Shown here: positions 8,917 through 19,466 of the stretch, piece after piece
Position numbering within the stretch: the stretch's first letter is position 1
Layout of the letters: every line of letters starts with the position of its first letter
Assembly (NCBI RefSeq): GCF_000025325.1
Contig: NC_013743.1
Coordinates: 1,116,001 to 1,180,000, forward strand
Direction: 5' to 3'
From: Haloterrigena turkmenica DSM 5511
GTDB taxonomy: Archaea > Halobacteriota > Halobacteria > Halobacteriales > Natrialbaceae
DNA length: 64,000 bases
Notes under the pieces: generated by a model
What the model saw: the letters and a program-made list of their open reading frames with translations, nothing else
Told to the model about the DNA's origin: nothing
The model's database searches: none
Translations under genes and position numbers: made by a program

Positions 8917-9483
8917 GTGGACCCGATCCACGGCGGTCTCGGCGACCGACTCGGTGGCATCGACGAGGCCCTCGAGGACGACGACGCCAGGGAATCGATC
9001 GACGGCGACGCACTGACCGACATCGTCGACGAGGACATCAACGGGCTGGACGACCTGCCGGAGGGCAGGGACCGAGACAGCGTCCTCGAGTACTGGTCGT
9101 CGATCGGCGGCTCCTGGGAGGAGTGTGCCGCGGACCTGAGCGACGAGTTCGACGCGGGGCGAGCGAAACGGCTCTGCTCCGCGATGAAAGACGAGATTCT
9201 GCGGACCCAGCGGTGGCGAAATCGATTCGAGGCGCGCTCTACACGCTGTCGGCCCCTGTCCTTCCATCTCAGTCCCTCGTCGTCCCCTGCCGTTCCGTCG
9301 TCACCCGTCCAGAACTATCGGTCGACGGCTCGAGCCCTCAGTCGACGCTGTCCCGGAGCGCGTCCGTTAGCTCCGCGACGAGGGCCGCGTCGTCGGTCCA
9401 GTAGCCCTCGAACGTCTCGTCGTCTCGTTCGCGGGCGATCAGGCCGCTGGTCCGGAGTTCGTCGCCGTCCCCGTCGAAGGTGA
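8917..9483 (+). CDS. Uncharacterised acidic protein with runaway 3' end
   Basis: Starts at GTG 8917. Residues 1-108 look genuine: acidic, helical, with a C-terminal block SWEECAADLSDEFDAGR followed by KRLCSAMKDEILR and QRWRNRF. After about base 9240 the frame turns abruptly into Arg/Ser/Pro-rich sequence. It then runs about 146 bases antisense into the convergent DICT gene before a stop at 9483. The natural stop seems lost by frameshift or deletion, or the tail is tolerated. No family recognised; the Trp-Cys and Cys-Met-Lys helical block could be a DNA-binding or coiled element. Confidence 0.4.
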   Translation: MDPIHGGLGDRLGGIDEALEDDDARESIDGDALTDIVDEDINGLDDLPEGRDRDSVLEYWSSIGGSWEECAADLSDEFDAGRAKRLCSAMKDEILRTQRWRNRFEARSTRCRPLSFHLSPSSSPAVPSSPVQNYRSTARALSRRCPGARPLAPRRGPRRRSSSPRTSRRLVRGRSGRWSGVRRRPRRR

Positions 9484-10156
9484 GCACCCAGAACCCCCCG
9501 ATCTCCGGTCCGGCCTCGGCGTGGACTGTCACGCCGGGCATCGACGGCCGGTCCCACTCGTCGGCGACGTAGGCGTGGACGTCCAGTGCCGACTCGCCAG
9601 CGAGACGAACGTAGACGGGCGCCATCGCCTCGAGGGCGGCCGCTCGCTGGAAGCTGGCCCGCAGGGTGCCGCTGCCGACGCGCCAGGCGCGGGTCTCGAT
9701 CTCGCGGCTGATCGCGAGCAGCTGTCGCCGATCGAGCGCGCGCCAGACCGTCGCTTCGAAGACCTCGATCACGCGGCGATAGGGTCCATCGTCCGTCTCC
9801 GCCCACGGGGAGACGATCGGCGGCTCCAGAAACTCCCGGGCGGCCTCGAGGCCGATCGCAGCGACGAACTCGCCGTCGTCGCTCGCGTGTCGCTGCGCTC
9901 CCGCTCGCTTTTCCGAGGACTCGCTCCGTTCATCCTCGCAACTCTCGGCGCTACCGCTCGCGGTCCCGGTGCCTTCGCGGACGACGAGAAACCCCTGCTC
10001 GGCCGCCGCTGCGGCCGGCAGCGTTCGATACTCGACGGCGTCGATCCCCGCTTCCGTCTCGAGTCGGTCGGCGATCGCGGGTCGCGGCGGGGGCGCGTAG
10101 ACGGTAACCGTCCGCGCGGGCGCCTCGAGTCGGTCGAAGTAGTCCGAGAGCGTCAT
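9338..10156 (-). CDS. DICT sensory domain protein
   Basis: A 272-residue cytosolic protein whose start MTLSDYFDRLEAPARTV and following alternating alpha/beta pattern match the haloarchaeal DICT (diguanylate cyclase and two-component) sensory domain. A middle stretch (about residues 65-90, Ser/Glu/Ala-rich) is a low-complexity insertion. No output domain is visible, so it probably acts through a partner. It lies 31 bases downstream of, and co-oriented with, a DUF7344 winged-helix gene, which is a natural candidate. The ATG at 10156 is the only good start. Confidence 0.7.
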   Translation of the reverse strand: MTLSDYFDRLEAPARTVTVYAPPPRPAIADRLETEAGIDAVEYRTLPAAAAAEQGFLVVREGTGTASGSAESCEDERSESSEKRAGAQRHASDDGEFVAAIGLEAAREFLEPPIVSPWAETDDGPYRRVIEVFEATVWRALDRRQLLAISREIETRAWRVGSGTLRASFQRAAALEAMAPVYVRLAGESALDVHAYVADEWDRPSMPGVTVHAEAGPEIGGFWVLTFDGDGDELRTSGLIARERDDETFEGYWTDDAALVAELTDALRDSVD

Positions 10157-10187
10157 TGGTGGCGTTCGAGTGGCCGCGTCCGTCGTC

Positions 10188-10577
10188 TCATGTTCGCTCC
10201 GAATCGATCCCGTTCGGGCCGGTCTCCGCCGCGCAGGCTCGCGCCGCCAGCTCCCGGATCGGTTCGGGACAGGGCTCGAGAGAGACGCGATCGGTCTCCT
10301 CGTCGTGGGTCACGATATCGGCGTCGACCAGCTTCGGGACGTGGAGCTGCTGGAGCTGCAGATACCGCTGGTTCCGACACTGGGGCTCGATGACCCGACT
10401 GTCGCTCGCGTGGCGCCAGGCGGTGACCACGTCGGCGAGCTCCGATAGCGTCGCCGTCTCGTGCTCGAGCAGGAAGTAGAGAACGAGTCGGCGATCCCGC
10501 TCGCGAAGCGTCAGAAAGGCGTCGTCGAGTAGATCCGGACTCGCGCTCGGCTCGGCCGGCGACTGTTCGGGATCCAT
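10188..10577 (-). CDS. DUF7344-type winged-helix protein
   Basis: A 129-residue protein with a winged helix: DDAFLTLRERDRRLVLYFLL, then TATLSELADVV, then LQLQQLHVPKLVDADIV. This matches the haloarchaeal DUF7344 pattern of helix, recognition segment and HVPKL turn. Such proteins are small putative DNA-binding regulators. The ATG at 10577 (MDPEQSPAEP) is chosen over an upstream start at 10649 that would add a non-acidic leader. It is first in a probable pair with the DICT sensor gene. A second, shorter paralogue is at 33011-33364. Confidence 0.75.
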   Translation of the reverse strand: MDPEQSPAEPSASPDLLDDAFLTLRERDRRLVLYFLLEHETATLSELADVVTAWRHASDSRVIEPQCRNQRYLQLQQLHVPKLVDADIVTHDEETDRVSLEPCPEPIRELAARACAAETGPNGIDSERT

Positions 10578-10775
10578 ACTCGTGAATGCTACTCGGGATT
10601 GGCATGTTAGCTCTTTCCCCTGTTTGTATCGGTAATAGCTAGACGGCAACCGGAGTAGCGACGAGACGGCGCGCGCGACCGGTCACGAGCCGAACGACGG
10701 GAACGGGGCGTCCGTCGGCGAGAGACCGACGCTGAGACGCAGTCGCCGGAATCTTAGTGGTCGGCGCGCGAACTG

Positions 10776-11321
10776 GTGCGCGTGGAGTACGATCTTCTGG
10801 GCTGGCCGCCCGACGGCCCCAAGCTCCGGCTCGACTACGAGCGGTTCAGCTACGCCGGCAAGTTCGTCATGACCAACACGGGCAAGGCGGTGGCCCGAAC
10901 CGACGACGACGAGATCGTCGCCGCCGTCGCGTTCAACGAGGACCGCACCGACGCGTCGACGCTGTGGCTGCGCTACGTCACCGTCGCCCGCGAGCGCCGC
11001 GGTGAGGGGATCGGTCCCCAACTGCTCGCCCGCGTCCGCGACCGCGCCCTCGAGCGCGGCTACGAGCGGCTCCGGATCGCCGTCAACAACCCCTTCGCCT
11101 ACGAGGCGCTGTATCGGACCGGCTTCGCCTACACCGGCGAGACGACCGGGATCGCCGAACTGATCCTCGAGCATCCGGCGCCGGTCGACGGGTCAGCGGA
11201 CGACGCGCGCGCCCGGTATCAGTCGGGCCTCGAGGAGTTTCGCGATCGCGACCTCTCCGACGAGGAGGAGACATTCCTCGAGTCGCGCGAGGGGAGCGGG
11301 CCGCCGGAGCTCGAGTCGTGA
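10776..11321 (+). CDS. GNAT-family N-acetyltransferase
   Basis: A 181-residue protein with the GNAT fold. Strand and acetyl-CoA-binding loop: WLRYVTVARERRGEGIGPQLLARV (the RRxGxG/A motif). C-terminal motif: NNPFAYEALYRTGFAYTGET. An acidic tail of about 50 residues follows. It would transfer an acetyl group to an unknown amine, amino acid or protein N-terminus. Start is GTG 10776, with a second GTG at 10782 equally possible. It stands between the DUF7344 gene (divergent) and a large histidine kinase (convergent), with no operon partner. Confidence 0.8.
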   Translation: MRVEYDLLGWPPDGPKLRLDYERFSYAGKFVMTNTGKAVARTDDDEIVAAVAFNEDRTDASTLWLRYVTVARERRGEGIGPQLLARVRDRALERGYERLRIAVNNPFAYEALYRTGFAYTGETTGIAELILEHPAPVDGSADDARARYQSGLEEFRDRDLSDEEETFLESREGSGPPELES

Positions 11322-11382
11322 CGCGGTGAATCGTCGGTTCGCCGGCGAGCGGCGCCGCGGGGAGCGGTGTGCGACGCGGTCC

Positions 11383-14300
11383 CTACCGATCGCGTACCGC
11401 GGGGAGCGTAAACGAGAACGTCGAGCCCTCGCCGGGTTCGGAGTCGACCCAGATGTCGCCGCCGTGGCGCTCGACGATCCGCTGACAGAGCGCGAGGCCG
11501 ATGCCGGTCCCGTCGTACTCCTCACGGCTGTGGAGCCGATCGAAAACGGTGAACACGCGGTCCTGATCGTCCGGGTCGATCCCGATCCCGTCGTCTTCGA
11601 CCGAGATCACCCACTCCCGTCCGCGGCGGGTCGCGTCGATCCGAACGCACGGCGGGGCGTCGCCGCTGTACTGGATCGCGTTCTCGAGCAAGTTCTGTAG
11701 GACCTGCCGTAACTGGCTGGCGTCGCCCGACACGCGAGGGAGCCTCTCGGCCGCGATCGCCGCGTCGGTCTCGTCGATCTGGATCTGTAAGTCCTCGCGT
11801 ACGTCCTCGAGCAGGGCGTCCAGCTCCACCGGTTCGAACGGGTCACCCTGCGTTTCGACGCGGGAGTACGCGAGCAGGCCGTTGATCATCTCCCGCATCC
11901 GGTCGGCGCCGTCGACCGCGAAGTTGAGGAACTCCTCACCGTCCTCGTCGAAGGCGTCGCCGTACCGACTTTCGAGCAGCTGGAGGTAGCTGGTGACCAT
12001 CCGCAGGGGCTCCTGGAGGTCGTGGGAGGCGGCGTAGGCGAACTGCTCCAAGCGCTCGTTGGACTCCTCGAGGGCCCGTTCACGCTGGGTTCGCTCGAGT
12101 TCGTAGGCGATCCACTGGGACATGAGGTGGAGGAACGTCCGCTCGGCCTGCGTGAACTCGCGGTCGCGCGAGTCCGTCGAGGCGAAGAAGAACGTCCGAT
12201 CGGGCTCGTTCTCGAGTTCGACCCGCGTGCCGATGTACGTCTCGACGCCGAACTCCTCGTAGGCGATGCTGCCGCCGAACCCGGCCCGTTCGGGATCGGT
12301 GATGTCGGCGACCGCCCCGTTGTCGACCGTCTCCCGACAGTACGTTTCCGACAGCGGCGCCTCCGCGCCGGGCTGTAGCTGGTCGTGATCACCGGTCATC
12401 GCTTGCACCGTAAACGAGTCGGACGCCGGATCGATCTCCGCCAGCCCGCCGATCTCGAGGTCGAACCGTTCACAGCCCAGTTTGAACAGATCCCCCAGCT
12501 TCTCGTCGAAGGACCGATCGGGATCGGCCGCGATCCGACTCAGTGTCTGCTGGTGGTGTTCCCGCCGTTCGCGTTCGAGTTCGTAGCTGATCCACTGTCC
12601 CAGCAACTCGATGAACGTACACTCGGTCTCGGAGAACGGTCGGTCGCGGGGCTCCGTGCTCCCGAACCAGAACGTCCCGTACGGCGTCGACCCATCCGTC
12701 ACCCGCGTCCCGAGGTAGCTCGTCAGCCCGAACTCCTGATGGATCACGTCGTCCTGCCAGTCGGTGCCCCGAACGTCCGCCATGGTGACGGGATCGTCGG
12801 CTTCGATCGTCTGTCGGCAGAAGCAGCCGTATCCCGGGTCGGACCACAGCTCGTCGTCGGGGTCGACGCCGAGGCCGACCCCCTTTTCCAGTCGGAACTC
12901 CCCGCCCTGCATCGGGAGGTGATTCAGCCCGCCCATCTCGAGGTCGAACCGCTCCCGGCCCAGCTCGAGCAGTTCCTCGAGCTTTTCCTCGAAGTCGCGG
13001 TCGGGATCGGACGTGATCCGGTAGCTCTCCTGGAGGAACGCCTCCCGCTGCCGGCGCTGGAGTTCGTACTTCACCCACTGCCCGAGCAACCGCTGGAAGG
13101 TCCGCTCGTCGTCCGAGAACTCGCCGTCGTGGGGTTCCTCGGAGACGAAGAAGAACGTTCGGTCGACGTCGCCCTCGACTTCGATGTACGTCCCGAGGTA
13201 CGTCTTCATGTCGAGCTCCCGGTAGACGTAGAGGTCGTCGTAGCCGGCCTCGACGGGATCGTCCACGCTCCCGACGGTGCCGCATCCGGCGACCGTGGCG
13301 CAGTAGGTCTCCGACAGGGGGAGCTCGAGCCCGGGTTCGAAGCCGTCGTGCGTATCGCTCACGTACTCAACCTCGAATCGGTCGTCGTCGGAATCGACCT
13401 TGGCCATCGCTCCACGTTCGAGGCCGAACTGCTCGCAGCCCAGTTCGAACAGCGCCTGTAGCTTCTCCTCGAAGTCGAGGTTCGGATCGGACGTGATTTG
13501 GGAGCTCTCTCGGAGGAACCGCTCGCGGCGCTGTCGCTCGAGTTCGTACTCCACTAACTGCCCCATCAGATCGAGGAACGTCCGTTCGGCGTCCGTGTAC
13601 GGCACCTCCCGGGTCCTCTCGGAGCCGAAACATAACGTCCCGTACGTCTCGCCGCCGACGTGGATGGTCGTACCGAAGTACGCGTCCAATCCGAACCGCT
13701 CGTAGGCGGGGTCGTCAGTCCAGCCAGCCTCGGCCGCGTCTCGCACGGCGATTCGTCCGGGCGACGCGAGGAGCTTCTCACAGTACGTTCCGGAGAGCGA
13801 ATCGGTGACTCCCGGCCGAATGTGCTCGTGCATGCCGACGGCGTCGACGATCTCGAACGTGTTCTCGTCGAGGGTCTCCGTGAAGTAGCCGATCTCGAGG
13901 CCGAGTCGCTCGCGACCCAGTTCCAGCAGGCTCTCGACCTTCTCGTCGAACGACGCGTGGGGCGTGGCGATGATCTCGTACAGCTCCCGCTGATAGCGCT
14001 CGTGGGTCTCGATCGTCGTCCGCGCGTCGGTCAGATCGGCGAGTGTCGCCAGCTTCCGGTCGAGTTCCTTTGACGGCCGATCGGGACCGAAGTACTCCTC
14101 GGGCGGCGTGTAGTAGACGTTCCGATAGACGGTGGTGTCGTCGTGGACGAGAAACGGATGGGTCCTGAGGACGTCGTGGAGGACCTCCGCGGGGAACCGA
14201 TCGCGGTTGTACTGACAGAGGACGGCGTACTCGTCGCCGCTGTAGAGGGGATTGAGCAGTTCCTCGTACTCACAGAGGTCGTCGAACCCCGTGTCGTCGG

Positions 14301-14769
14301 CCTCGAGCGCCCACGTCATTTCCGCGGCGGCTCTGAGCCCCGTGAACTCGTCGTCGATCGCGTCGGTGAGCGTCTCCTCCCAGAACGACAGCATCGCCTC
14401 GCGATCGAATTCGCCAGTCCGTCGATAGGTCTCCGCCTCCGTGTGCACTGACAGCGCCCCCGACTCGAGCGCGGCGTCGACGTCAACGCCGCGGGCTCGC
14501 ATCGCCGCGAGCACCTCATCGACGGTGTTGTCGTCGGCGACGTAGACGCACCGCTCGCCGCGCTCGAGTCCCGCTTCGATGAACGGGACGGCCGCGTCGA
14601 ACTGCTCGGCGCGGTCCTCGTAGAGGTGCGCGAAGTGATCGGTGTGTTCGTGGTCTTCGTCCGGGTCGATGGGGCCGCGGATATCGAACGTCGACCGCGA
14701 GGAGTCGAATCGGCCCTCTGAATCAGATGACAGCCGCTGGATGGTGTGGTCTGATAGCTGTTTACTCAT
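11383..14769 (-). CDS. MEDS-4xGAF histidine kinase
   Basis: A 1128-residue cytosolic sensor kinase without membrane segments. Order: MEDS domain (about 45-225, [12 protein letters not shown] near its start, [12 protein letters not shown] near its end); four tandem GAF-like modules (about 270-420, 425-580, 585-735, 745-890); HisKA (about 905-970) with phospho-acceptor His in [11 protein letters not shown]; HATPase_c (about 1015-1125) with N box [15 protein letters not shown] and TGIGLALC. Each GAF has a Cys in (Y/F)C at the same place and each module is preceded by a D(P/F)D-FDEKL-like linker, indicating module duplication. No receiver gene is adjacent. The ATG at 14769 has a TTTAT element 28 bases upstream. 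Confidence 0.9.
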   Translation of the reverse strand: MSKQLSDHTIQRLSSDSEGRFDSSRSTFDIRGPIDPDEDHEHTDHFAHLYEDRAEQFDAAVPFIEAGLERGERCVYVADDNTVDEVLAAMRARGVDVDAALESGALSVHTEAETYRRTGEFDREAMLSFWEETLTDAIDDEFTGLRAAAEMTWALEADDTGFDDLCEYEELLNPLYSGDEYAVLCQYNRDRFPAEVLHDVLRTHPFLVHDDTTVYRNVYYTPPEEYFGPDRPSKELDRKLATLADLTDARTTIETHERYQRELYEIIATPHASFDEKVESLLELGRERLGLEIGYFTETLDENTFEIVDAVGMHEHIRPGVTDSLSGTYCEKLLASPGRIAVRDAAEAGWTDDPAYERFGLDAYFGTTIHVGGETYGTLCFGSERTREVPYTDAERTFLDLMGQLVEYELERQRRERFLRESSQITSDPNLDFEEKLQALFELGCEQFGLERGAMAKVDSDDDRFEVEYVSDTHDGFEPGLELPLSETYCATVAGCGTVGSVDDPVEAGYDDLYVYRELDMKTYLGTYIEVEGDVDRTFFFVSEEPHDGEFSDDERTFQRLLGQWVKYELQRRQREAFLQESYRITSDPDRDFEEKLEELLELGRERFDLEMGGLNHLPMQGGEFRLEKGVGLGVDPDDELWSDPGYGCFCRQTIEADDPVTMADVRGTDWQDDVIHQEFGLTSYLGTRVTDGSTPYGTFWFGSTEPRDRPFSETECTFIELLGQWISYELERERREHHQQTLSRIAADPDRSFDEKLGDLFKLGCERFDLEIGGLAEIDPASDSFTVQAMTGDHDQLQPGAEAPLSETYCRETVDNGAVADITDPERAGFGGSIAYEEFGVETYIGTRVELENEPDRTFFFASTDSRDREFTQAERTFLHLMSQWIAYELERTQRERALEESNERLEQFAYAASHDLQEPLRMVTSYLQLLESRYGDAFDEDGEEFLNFAVDGADRMREMINGLLAYSRVETQGDPFEPVELDALLEDVREDLQIQIDETDAAIAAERLPRVSGDASQLRQVLQNLLENAIQYSGDAPPCVRIDATRRGREWVISVEDDGIGIDPDDQDRVFTVFDRLHSREEYDGTGIGLALCQRIVERHGGDIWVDSEPGEGSTFSFTLPAVRDR

Positions 14770-14980
14770 GAAGTACCCCCTGATCGTCCGGTCTGATAAA
14801 CTGAATTTCGGCGTCGGCGACCGGATATCGTCCAGATCTGGGATTCGGTATGTCGGTCAAAGGGACGAGGGCGGGAGTGAAAAGATTGTCGCGGACCGCG
14901 GTCGATTCGCTATCGGTTTGCGACGGCCGCGTCGCTCGGAAGCCAATGATACAAATCCCAGTCCTCCCAAGGGTTCGGTA

Positions 14981-15958
14981 ATGGGAAACGCTGCACTCCG
15001 CGACATCGCCGTCATCGAGGAGCTCCCCTTCTCCGAGATCGAGGGCGTCGTCGCCGTCGACGCCCACAACTGGCTCTACCGGTACCTAACGACGACGGTC
15101 AAGTGGACGGACAGCGACGTGTACACGACCGCCGACGGAACCGAGGTCGCCAACCTCGTCGGCATCGTCCAGGGGCTGCCCAAGTTCTTCGAGAACGACA
15201 TCACGCCGGTGATGGTCTTCGACGGCGGACCCTCCGAACTCAAGGAAGACGAGATCGAGTCCCGCCGCGATCAGCGTCGCACCTACGAGGAGCAACTCGA
15301 GGTCGCCCGCGAGGAGGGCGATCAGGTCGCCATCGCGCAACTCGAGTCCCGGACCCAGCGGCTGACGCCGACGATTCAGGAGACCAGCCGCGAGCTGCTC
15401 CGACGGCTCGACGTCCCGATCGTCGAGGCGCCCGCGGAGGGCGAGGCCCAGGCCGCGCACATGGTCCGGCGCGGCGACGCCGACTACGTCGGCTCGGAGG
15501 ACTACGACGCCTTGCTGTTCGGCTCTCCGCTCACGCTGCGCCAACTGACGAGCAAGGGCGATCCCGAACTGATGGACCTCGAGGCGACCCTCGATCACCA
15601 CGACCTCACGTTAGAGCAGCTGATCGACGCGGCGATCCTCATCGGGACGGACTTCAACGAGGGCGTCTCGGGGATCGGGCCGAAGACCGCTATCAAAGCC
15701 ATCACCGAACACGGCGACCTCTGGAGCGTCCTCGAGGACCGAGGCGCGCACATCGAGTACGGCGACCGGGTCAGACAGCTGTTCCGCGACCCCAACGTGA
15801 CCGACGACTACGAGTTCGACACGGACCTCGATCCGGACCTCGAGGCCGCCAGGGAGTACGTCTGCGAGGAGTGGCGCGTCGACGAAGGCGAAGTCGACCG
15901 CGGCTTCGAGCGCATCGAGGAGAGCGTCACGCAGACGGGGCTGGACCGCTGGACCTGA
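14981..15958 (+). CDS. fen: Flap endonuclease 1 (FEN1)
   Basis: A 325-residue structure-specific nuclease that removes 5' flaps in Okazaki-fragment maturation and base-excision repair. The XPG N region ([38 protein letters not shown]) and XPG I region ([32 protein letters not shown]) carry the metal-binding acidic residues; [17 protein letters not shown] is the helix-hairpin-helix. The C-terminus QTGLDRWT resembles a PCNA-interacting peptide, so recruitment to the sliding clamp is expected. ATG 14981 gives the family N-terminus MGNAALRDI, and GATACAAATC 28 bases upstream fits a TATA box. It is flanked by the two paralogous MEDS kinases. Confidence 0.95.
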   Translation: MGNAALRDIAVIEELPFSEIEGVVAVDAHNWLYRYLTTTVKWTDSDVYTTADGTEVANLVGIVQGLPKFFENDITPVMVFDGGPSELKEDEIESRRDQRRTYEEQLEVAREEGDQVAIAQLESRTQRLTPTIQETSRELLRRLDVPIVEAPAEGEAQAAHMVRRGDADYVGSEDYDALLFGSPLTLRQLTSKGDPELMDLEATLDHHDLTLEQLIDAAILIGTDFNEGVSGIGPKTAIKAITEHGDLWSVLEDRGAHIEYGDRVRQLFRDPNVTDDYEFDTDLDPDLEAAREYVCEEWRVDEGEVDRGFERIEESVTQTGLDRWT

Positions 15959-15977
15959 CGCCGGCCGATCCCTCCCC

Positions 15978-15991
15978 CATATCGTGATATG
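15978..15991. repeat. 14-base perfect palindrome
   Basis: CATATCGTGATATG is a perfect inverted repeat between fen and the small membrane protein gene. It could be an operator or a weak hairpin; no function can be assigned. Confidence 0.3.
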
Positions 15992-16116
15992 CACCGCGTA
16001 CAATGACGGTTGAACCGTCGAGAACGACACCTGTTCTCCGCCGCCAGACCGCTCCGTCGGGTACGAACCGGATACTAAATGCCGACGTCGGGCTGCGACG
16101 AAACGGGTGATAACCC

Positions 16117-16413
16117 ATGTCACGACAGCCCGATGACGACCGATCCCGAGGTAGCGATCGATCGACGCGCCCGGGTGAGACCGCACCCCCGCCCGGGCGA
16201 TGGCTGCTGTCGACCGTACTGCAGACCGTCGTCGCTGTGATCGGTCTCGGCGTCGTCCTGTACGCGCTGAGTCGAGCGTTCGGCATCGACCTCCTCGGCA
16301 TGACCGCCGCCGCGCTCGCGACCCAGACCGGCCAGTGGATCGCGATCGCCGTCGTCGCGCTCATCGCCATGAGTGCGGCGATGCGAGCGGTCCGCTTCGC
16401 TCGAGCGCCGTGA
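16117..16413 (+). CDS. Small two-helix membrane protein
   Basis: A 98-residue protein: a charged, Arg/Asp/Pro-rich N-terminal 28 residues, then two hydrophobic helices (about 29-55 and 70-92) ending in RAVRFARAP. Base composition and ATG start are normal for the genome. No family recognised. It lies convergent with the second MEDS kinase, and the palindrome at 15978 lies upstream. Confidence 0.65.
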   Translation: MSRQPDDDRSRGSDRSTRPGETAPPPGRWLLSTVLQTVVAVIGLGVVLYALSRAFGIDLLGMTAAALATQTGQWIAIAVVALIAMSAAMRAVRFARAP

Positions 16414-16495
16414 CGTGTCGCGGGACGAATCGCTCGTCGCGTTCGTCCCTCGAGACCCGCGATTTCTCCCGTTTTGCCGACCAATCGGTGTCGCT

Positions 16496-19417
16496 TCACT
16501 CGAAGTTCCGTTTCGGGAGCGTGATGTAGAACGTCGATCCCGCGCCGGGCTCGGACTCGACCCGGATGTCCCCGCCGTGATTGTCGGCGATCTCCTGGCA
16601 CAGCGAGAGGCCGATCCCGGTGCCCGGATACTCGTCGTCGTGGTGGAGGCGCTTGAACACCTCGAAGATGCGGTCGGTCTTCGCCGACTCGATGCCAATC
16701 CCGTTGTCGGCGACCGCGAACTCCCAGCGGTCGTCCCGGTCCGCGGCGGACACCTCGACTCGGGGCACCGCGCTCTCGTTGTACTTGATCCCGTTCGAGA
16801 CGAGATTGCTGAACAGCTGCTCGAACTGTTCGACGTCGGCGCTGACCGTCGGCAGCGAATCGACGAGGATCTCGGCGTCGGTCTCCGCGATCCGGACCTG
16901 CAGATCGTCCTGGACGCGGTCTAGCACCTCGGTACAGTCGACCGGCTCGAACTCGCCGTCGGCGTGTTCGACCCGCGAGAAGGCCAGCAGATCGTCGATC
17001 ATCTCGCGCATCCGATCGGCGCCGTCGACCGCGAAGTCGATGAACTCCCGGGCCTCTTCGTCTAGTTCGCCTTTGTACCGGTTATCGAGTAGTTGTAGAT
17101 AGCTCGAGACCATCCGCAGCGGTTCCTGCAGGTCGTGGCTGGCGGCGTAGGCGAACTGCTTGAGCCGGTCGTTGGACTGCTGGAGTCGCTCGACCGTCTC
17201 CTCTAGGTCTCGTTCGTACTGCTGGCGGTCGAGTTCGTACTTCACCCACTGGCCCATCAGGTGGTGTAACGTGCGTTCGGCCTCCGAGAACTCCTCGCGG
17301 GACTCGGTCGAGACGAACCAGAATGTCCGATCGGGGCTGCCCTCGATTTCGAGGTGAGTGCCGAGATACGCCCGGACGCCGAACCGCTCGTAGCACAGTT
17401 TGCCGTCGTATCCCCGTTCGACGGGATCGGTGATCGTACAGGTCCCCTCCTCGTCCACGGGCGCCTGGCAGTACGTCTCTGAGAGGGGATACGGCTTACC
17501 CGGCGTGAGGTACTCGTGGTCGCCGTTCGTGGTCTCGACCTCGAACCGATCGGTCGCCGGGTCCACCGTCGCGATGCCGCCCAGTTCCATGTCGAACCGC
17601 TCACAGCCCAGGTCCAGGACCGCCAGGAGCTGCTCGTCGAACGACCGATCCGGATCGGCGGTGATCTCGTACAGTTCGCGCTGGGTCCGCTCGTCCCGCC
17701 GGCGCTCGAGTTCGGTGCTGACCCACTGGCTGATGAGGTCGATGAACGTGTACTCCGTCTCGGTGAACGATCCCTCTCGGGGCGTCTCCGAGCCGAAACA
17801 CAGCGTTCCGAATCGTTCGCCGTCGACCTCCAGCATCGTCCCGAGGAAGGCGTCGAGCCCGTACGTGTCGTAGGCGCGGTCGCCCTCCCAGCCCGCGTCG
17901 ACGGCGTCGGCGACGCTGATCGACTCGCCCGCCTCGACGACCTTCTTGCAGTACGTTCCCGACAGCGAGCCGCCGCCGCCCGTCCGAATCCGGTCGTGCG
18001 AGCCGACGGCTTCGACGATCTCGAAGCGATCGGTCTCGGCGTCGACGGCGGTGAAGTAGCCGACGTCGCAGCCGAACCACTTCCGGCCGTGCTCGAGCAG
18101 CCGCTCGATCTTCGCCGCGAAGGTGAGGTCGGGATCCGACGTGATCTCGTAGCTCGTGCGGAGGAACTCCTCGCGACGGCGGCGCTCGAGTTCGGTGCTG
18201 ATCCACTGGCCCATCAGCTCGAGGAACGTCCGCTCGGCCTCGGTGAACGGGCGGTCTCGGGGCTCCGTATCGTAGAACCAGAACGTCCCGTAGGGCTCGG
18301 TGCCGGCGGTGACGCGGATGCCGAAGTAGGTCGCGAAGCCGAACTCCTCGAAGACGGGATCGTCGTCCCAGCCGGCGGCGACGACGTCGGGGACGGCGGT
18401 CGGCTCGTCCCAGTCGATCGCCTGCCGGCAGAAGTTTCCCTCGGTGGGCTGGATGGGTAACTCGCCCTCGAGGTCGCCCATGTCGGGGCCGACCGTCACT
18501 TCCGCACGGAAGTTATCGTCCCACGTCGGGAGGTGGGCCAGCGCGCCGCCCCTGAGATCGAACCGCTCACAGCCCAGTTCCAGCAGTCGTTCGACCCGTT
18601 CCTCGAAGGTCAGGTCGGCGTTCGCCGTCGCCTCGTAGAGGTCCCGGAGATAGTCCCTGTGTTCGCGGACCGCCGTCTTCGCGTCGGTACGCTCGCGTAC
18701 CGTTCGAATCATCCGGTCGACCGTCGTCGCTGGTTCCTCGCCGTCGAAGAACGTCTCGGGGGGCGTGTAGTAGAAATTCTCCGAAATCGTCCTGTCGGTG
18801 ACGAGATAGGGGTGCGTCTTGATGACGTCCTCGAGGACGTGCGCGGGAAACCGCTCGCAGTCGTACTGACAGAGCACGGCGCAGTCCTCGCCGCCGAGGC
18901 GCTCGTTCACCCGCGCTTCCAGCGCCATGAACTCGTCGGCCTCCTCGGCCGCTCGCAACAGCCACGTCTCCTCGGCAGTCACCCGGGCCCCCTCGGAATC
19001 GGCGGTCGACTCTTCGACGAACGTCTCGAGCAGATCCAGCGACGCCTCGAGATCTAACGACCCGTCCCGTAGATAGGCGTCTTCGGTGTCACGGATCACG
19101 AGCGCGTCGGATTCCAGCGCCTCGTCGACGTCGACGCCGTCGTCGCGAAGCGCTTCGAAAATCTCGTCCCGGTCGGTCTCGTCAGCCAGGTACAGACACC
19201 GCTCGTCGGCCTCGAGTCCCCGCCGGACGAACGGAATCACGGCGTCGAACTGCTCGTCGCGACTCCCGTACAGAAGCGCGAGGTGGTCGTCCGAGTGGTC
19301 GTGGTCGCCGACCGGCCCGGTCGGTCCGCGAAACGTCGAACCCCGACTTCGCGCCTCGAATTCCGTCTCCCGATCCGAAGCGCTTCGACGGTCGTTTCGC
19401 TCGACCTCGTTATTCAT
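16496..19417 (-). CDS. MEDS-3xGAF histidine kinase
   Basis: A 973-residue paralogue of the kinase at 11383-14769, with one GAF module fewer. Order: MEDS (about 42-222, LALLYGSRDEQFDAVIPF); GAFs at about 265-415, 425-575 and 585-735, each with the aligned Cys (NFCRQAI, GTYCKKVV, SETYCQAPV); a short coiled linker; HisKA with His in [11 protein letters not shown]; HATPase_c with NGIKYNES, DNGIGIES and TGIGLSLC. Soluble, no membrane helix. The ATG at 19417 has both a GGGGGAG stretch and a TTTTAG element 28 bases upstream. Its ligand and partner regulator are unknown; no receiver-domain gene is nearby. Confidence 0.9.
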   Translation of the reverse strand: MNNEVERNDRRSASDRETEFEARSRGSTFRGPTGPVGDHDHSDDHLALLYGSRDEQFDAVIPFVRRGLEADERCLYLADETDRDEIFEALRDDGVDVDEALESDALVIRDTEDAYLRDGSLDLEASLDLLETFVEESTADSEGARVTAEETWLLRAAEEADEFMALEARVNERLGGEDCAVLCQYDCERFPAHVLEDVIKTHPYLVTDRTISENFYYTPPETFFDGEEPATTVDRMIRTVRERTDAKTAVREHRDYLRDLYEATANADLTFEERVERLLELGCERFDLRGGALAHLPTWDDNFRAEVTVGPDMGDLEGELPIQPTEGNFCRQAIDWDEPTAVPDVVAAGWDDDPVFEEFGFATYFGIRVTAGTEPYGTFWFYDTEPRDRPFTEAERTFLELMGQWISTELERRRREEFLRTSYEITSDPDLTFAAKIERLLEHGRKWFGCDVGYFTAVDAETDRFEIVEAVGSHDRIRTGGGGSLSGTYCKKVVEAGESISVADAVDAGWEGDRAYDTYGLDAFLGTMLEVDGERFGTLCFGSETPREGSFTETEYTFIDLISQWVSTELERRRDERTQRELYEITADPDRSFDEQLLAVLDLGCERFDMELGGIATVDPATDRFEVETTNGDHEYLTPGKPYPLSETYCQAPVDEEGTCTITDPVERGYDGKLCYERFGVRAYLGTHLEIEGSPDRTFWFVSTESREEFSEAERTLHHLMGQWVKYELDRQQYERDLEETVERLQQSNDRLKQFAYAASHDLQEPLRMVSSYLQLLDNRYKGELDEEAREFIDFAVDGADRMREMIDDLLAFSRVEHADGEFEPVDCTEVLDRVQDDLQVRIAETDAEILVDSLPTVSADVEQFEQLFSNLVSNGIKYNESAVPRVEVSAADRDDRWEFAVADNGIGIESAKTDRIFEVFKRLHHDDEYPGTGIGLSLCQEIADNHGGDIRVESEPGAGSTFYITLPKRNFE

Positions 19418-19466
19418 CGCTCCCCCCTACTCGGCGAACGACTAAAAGGTCTGTACTGCCGGACGA

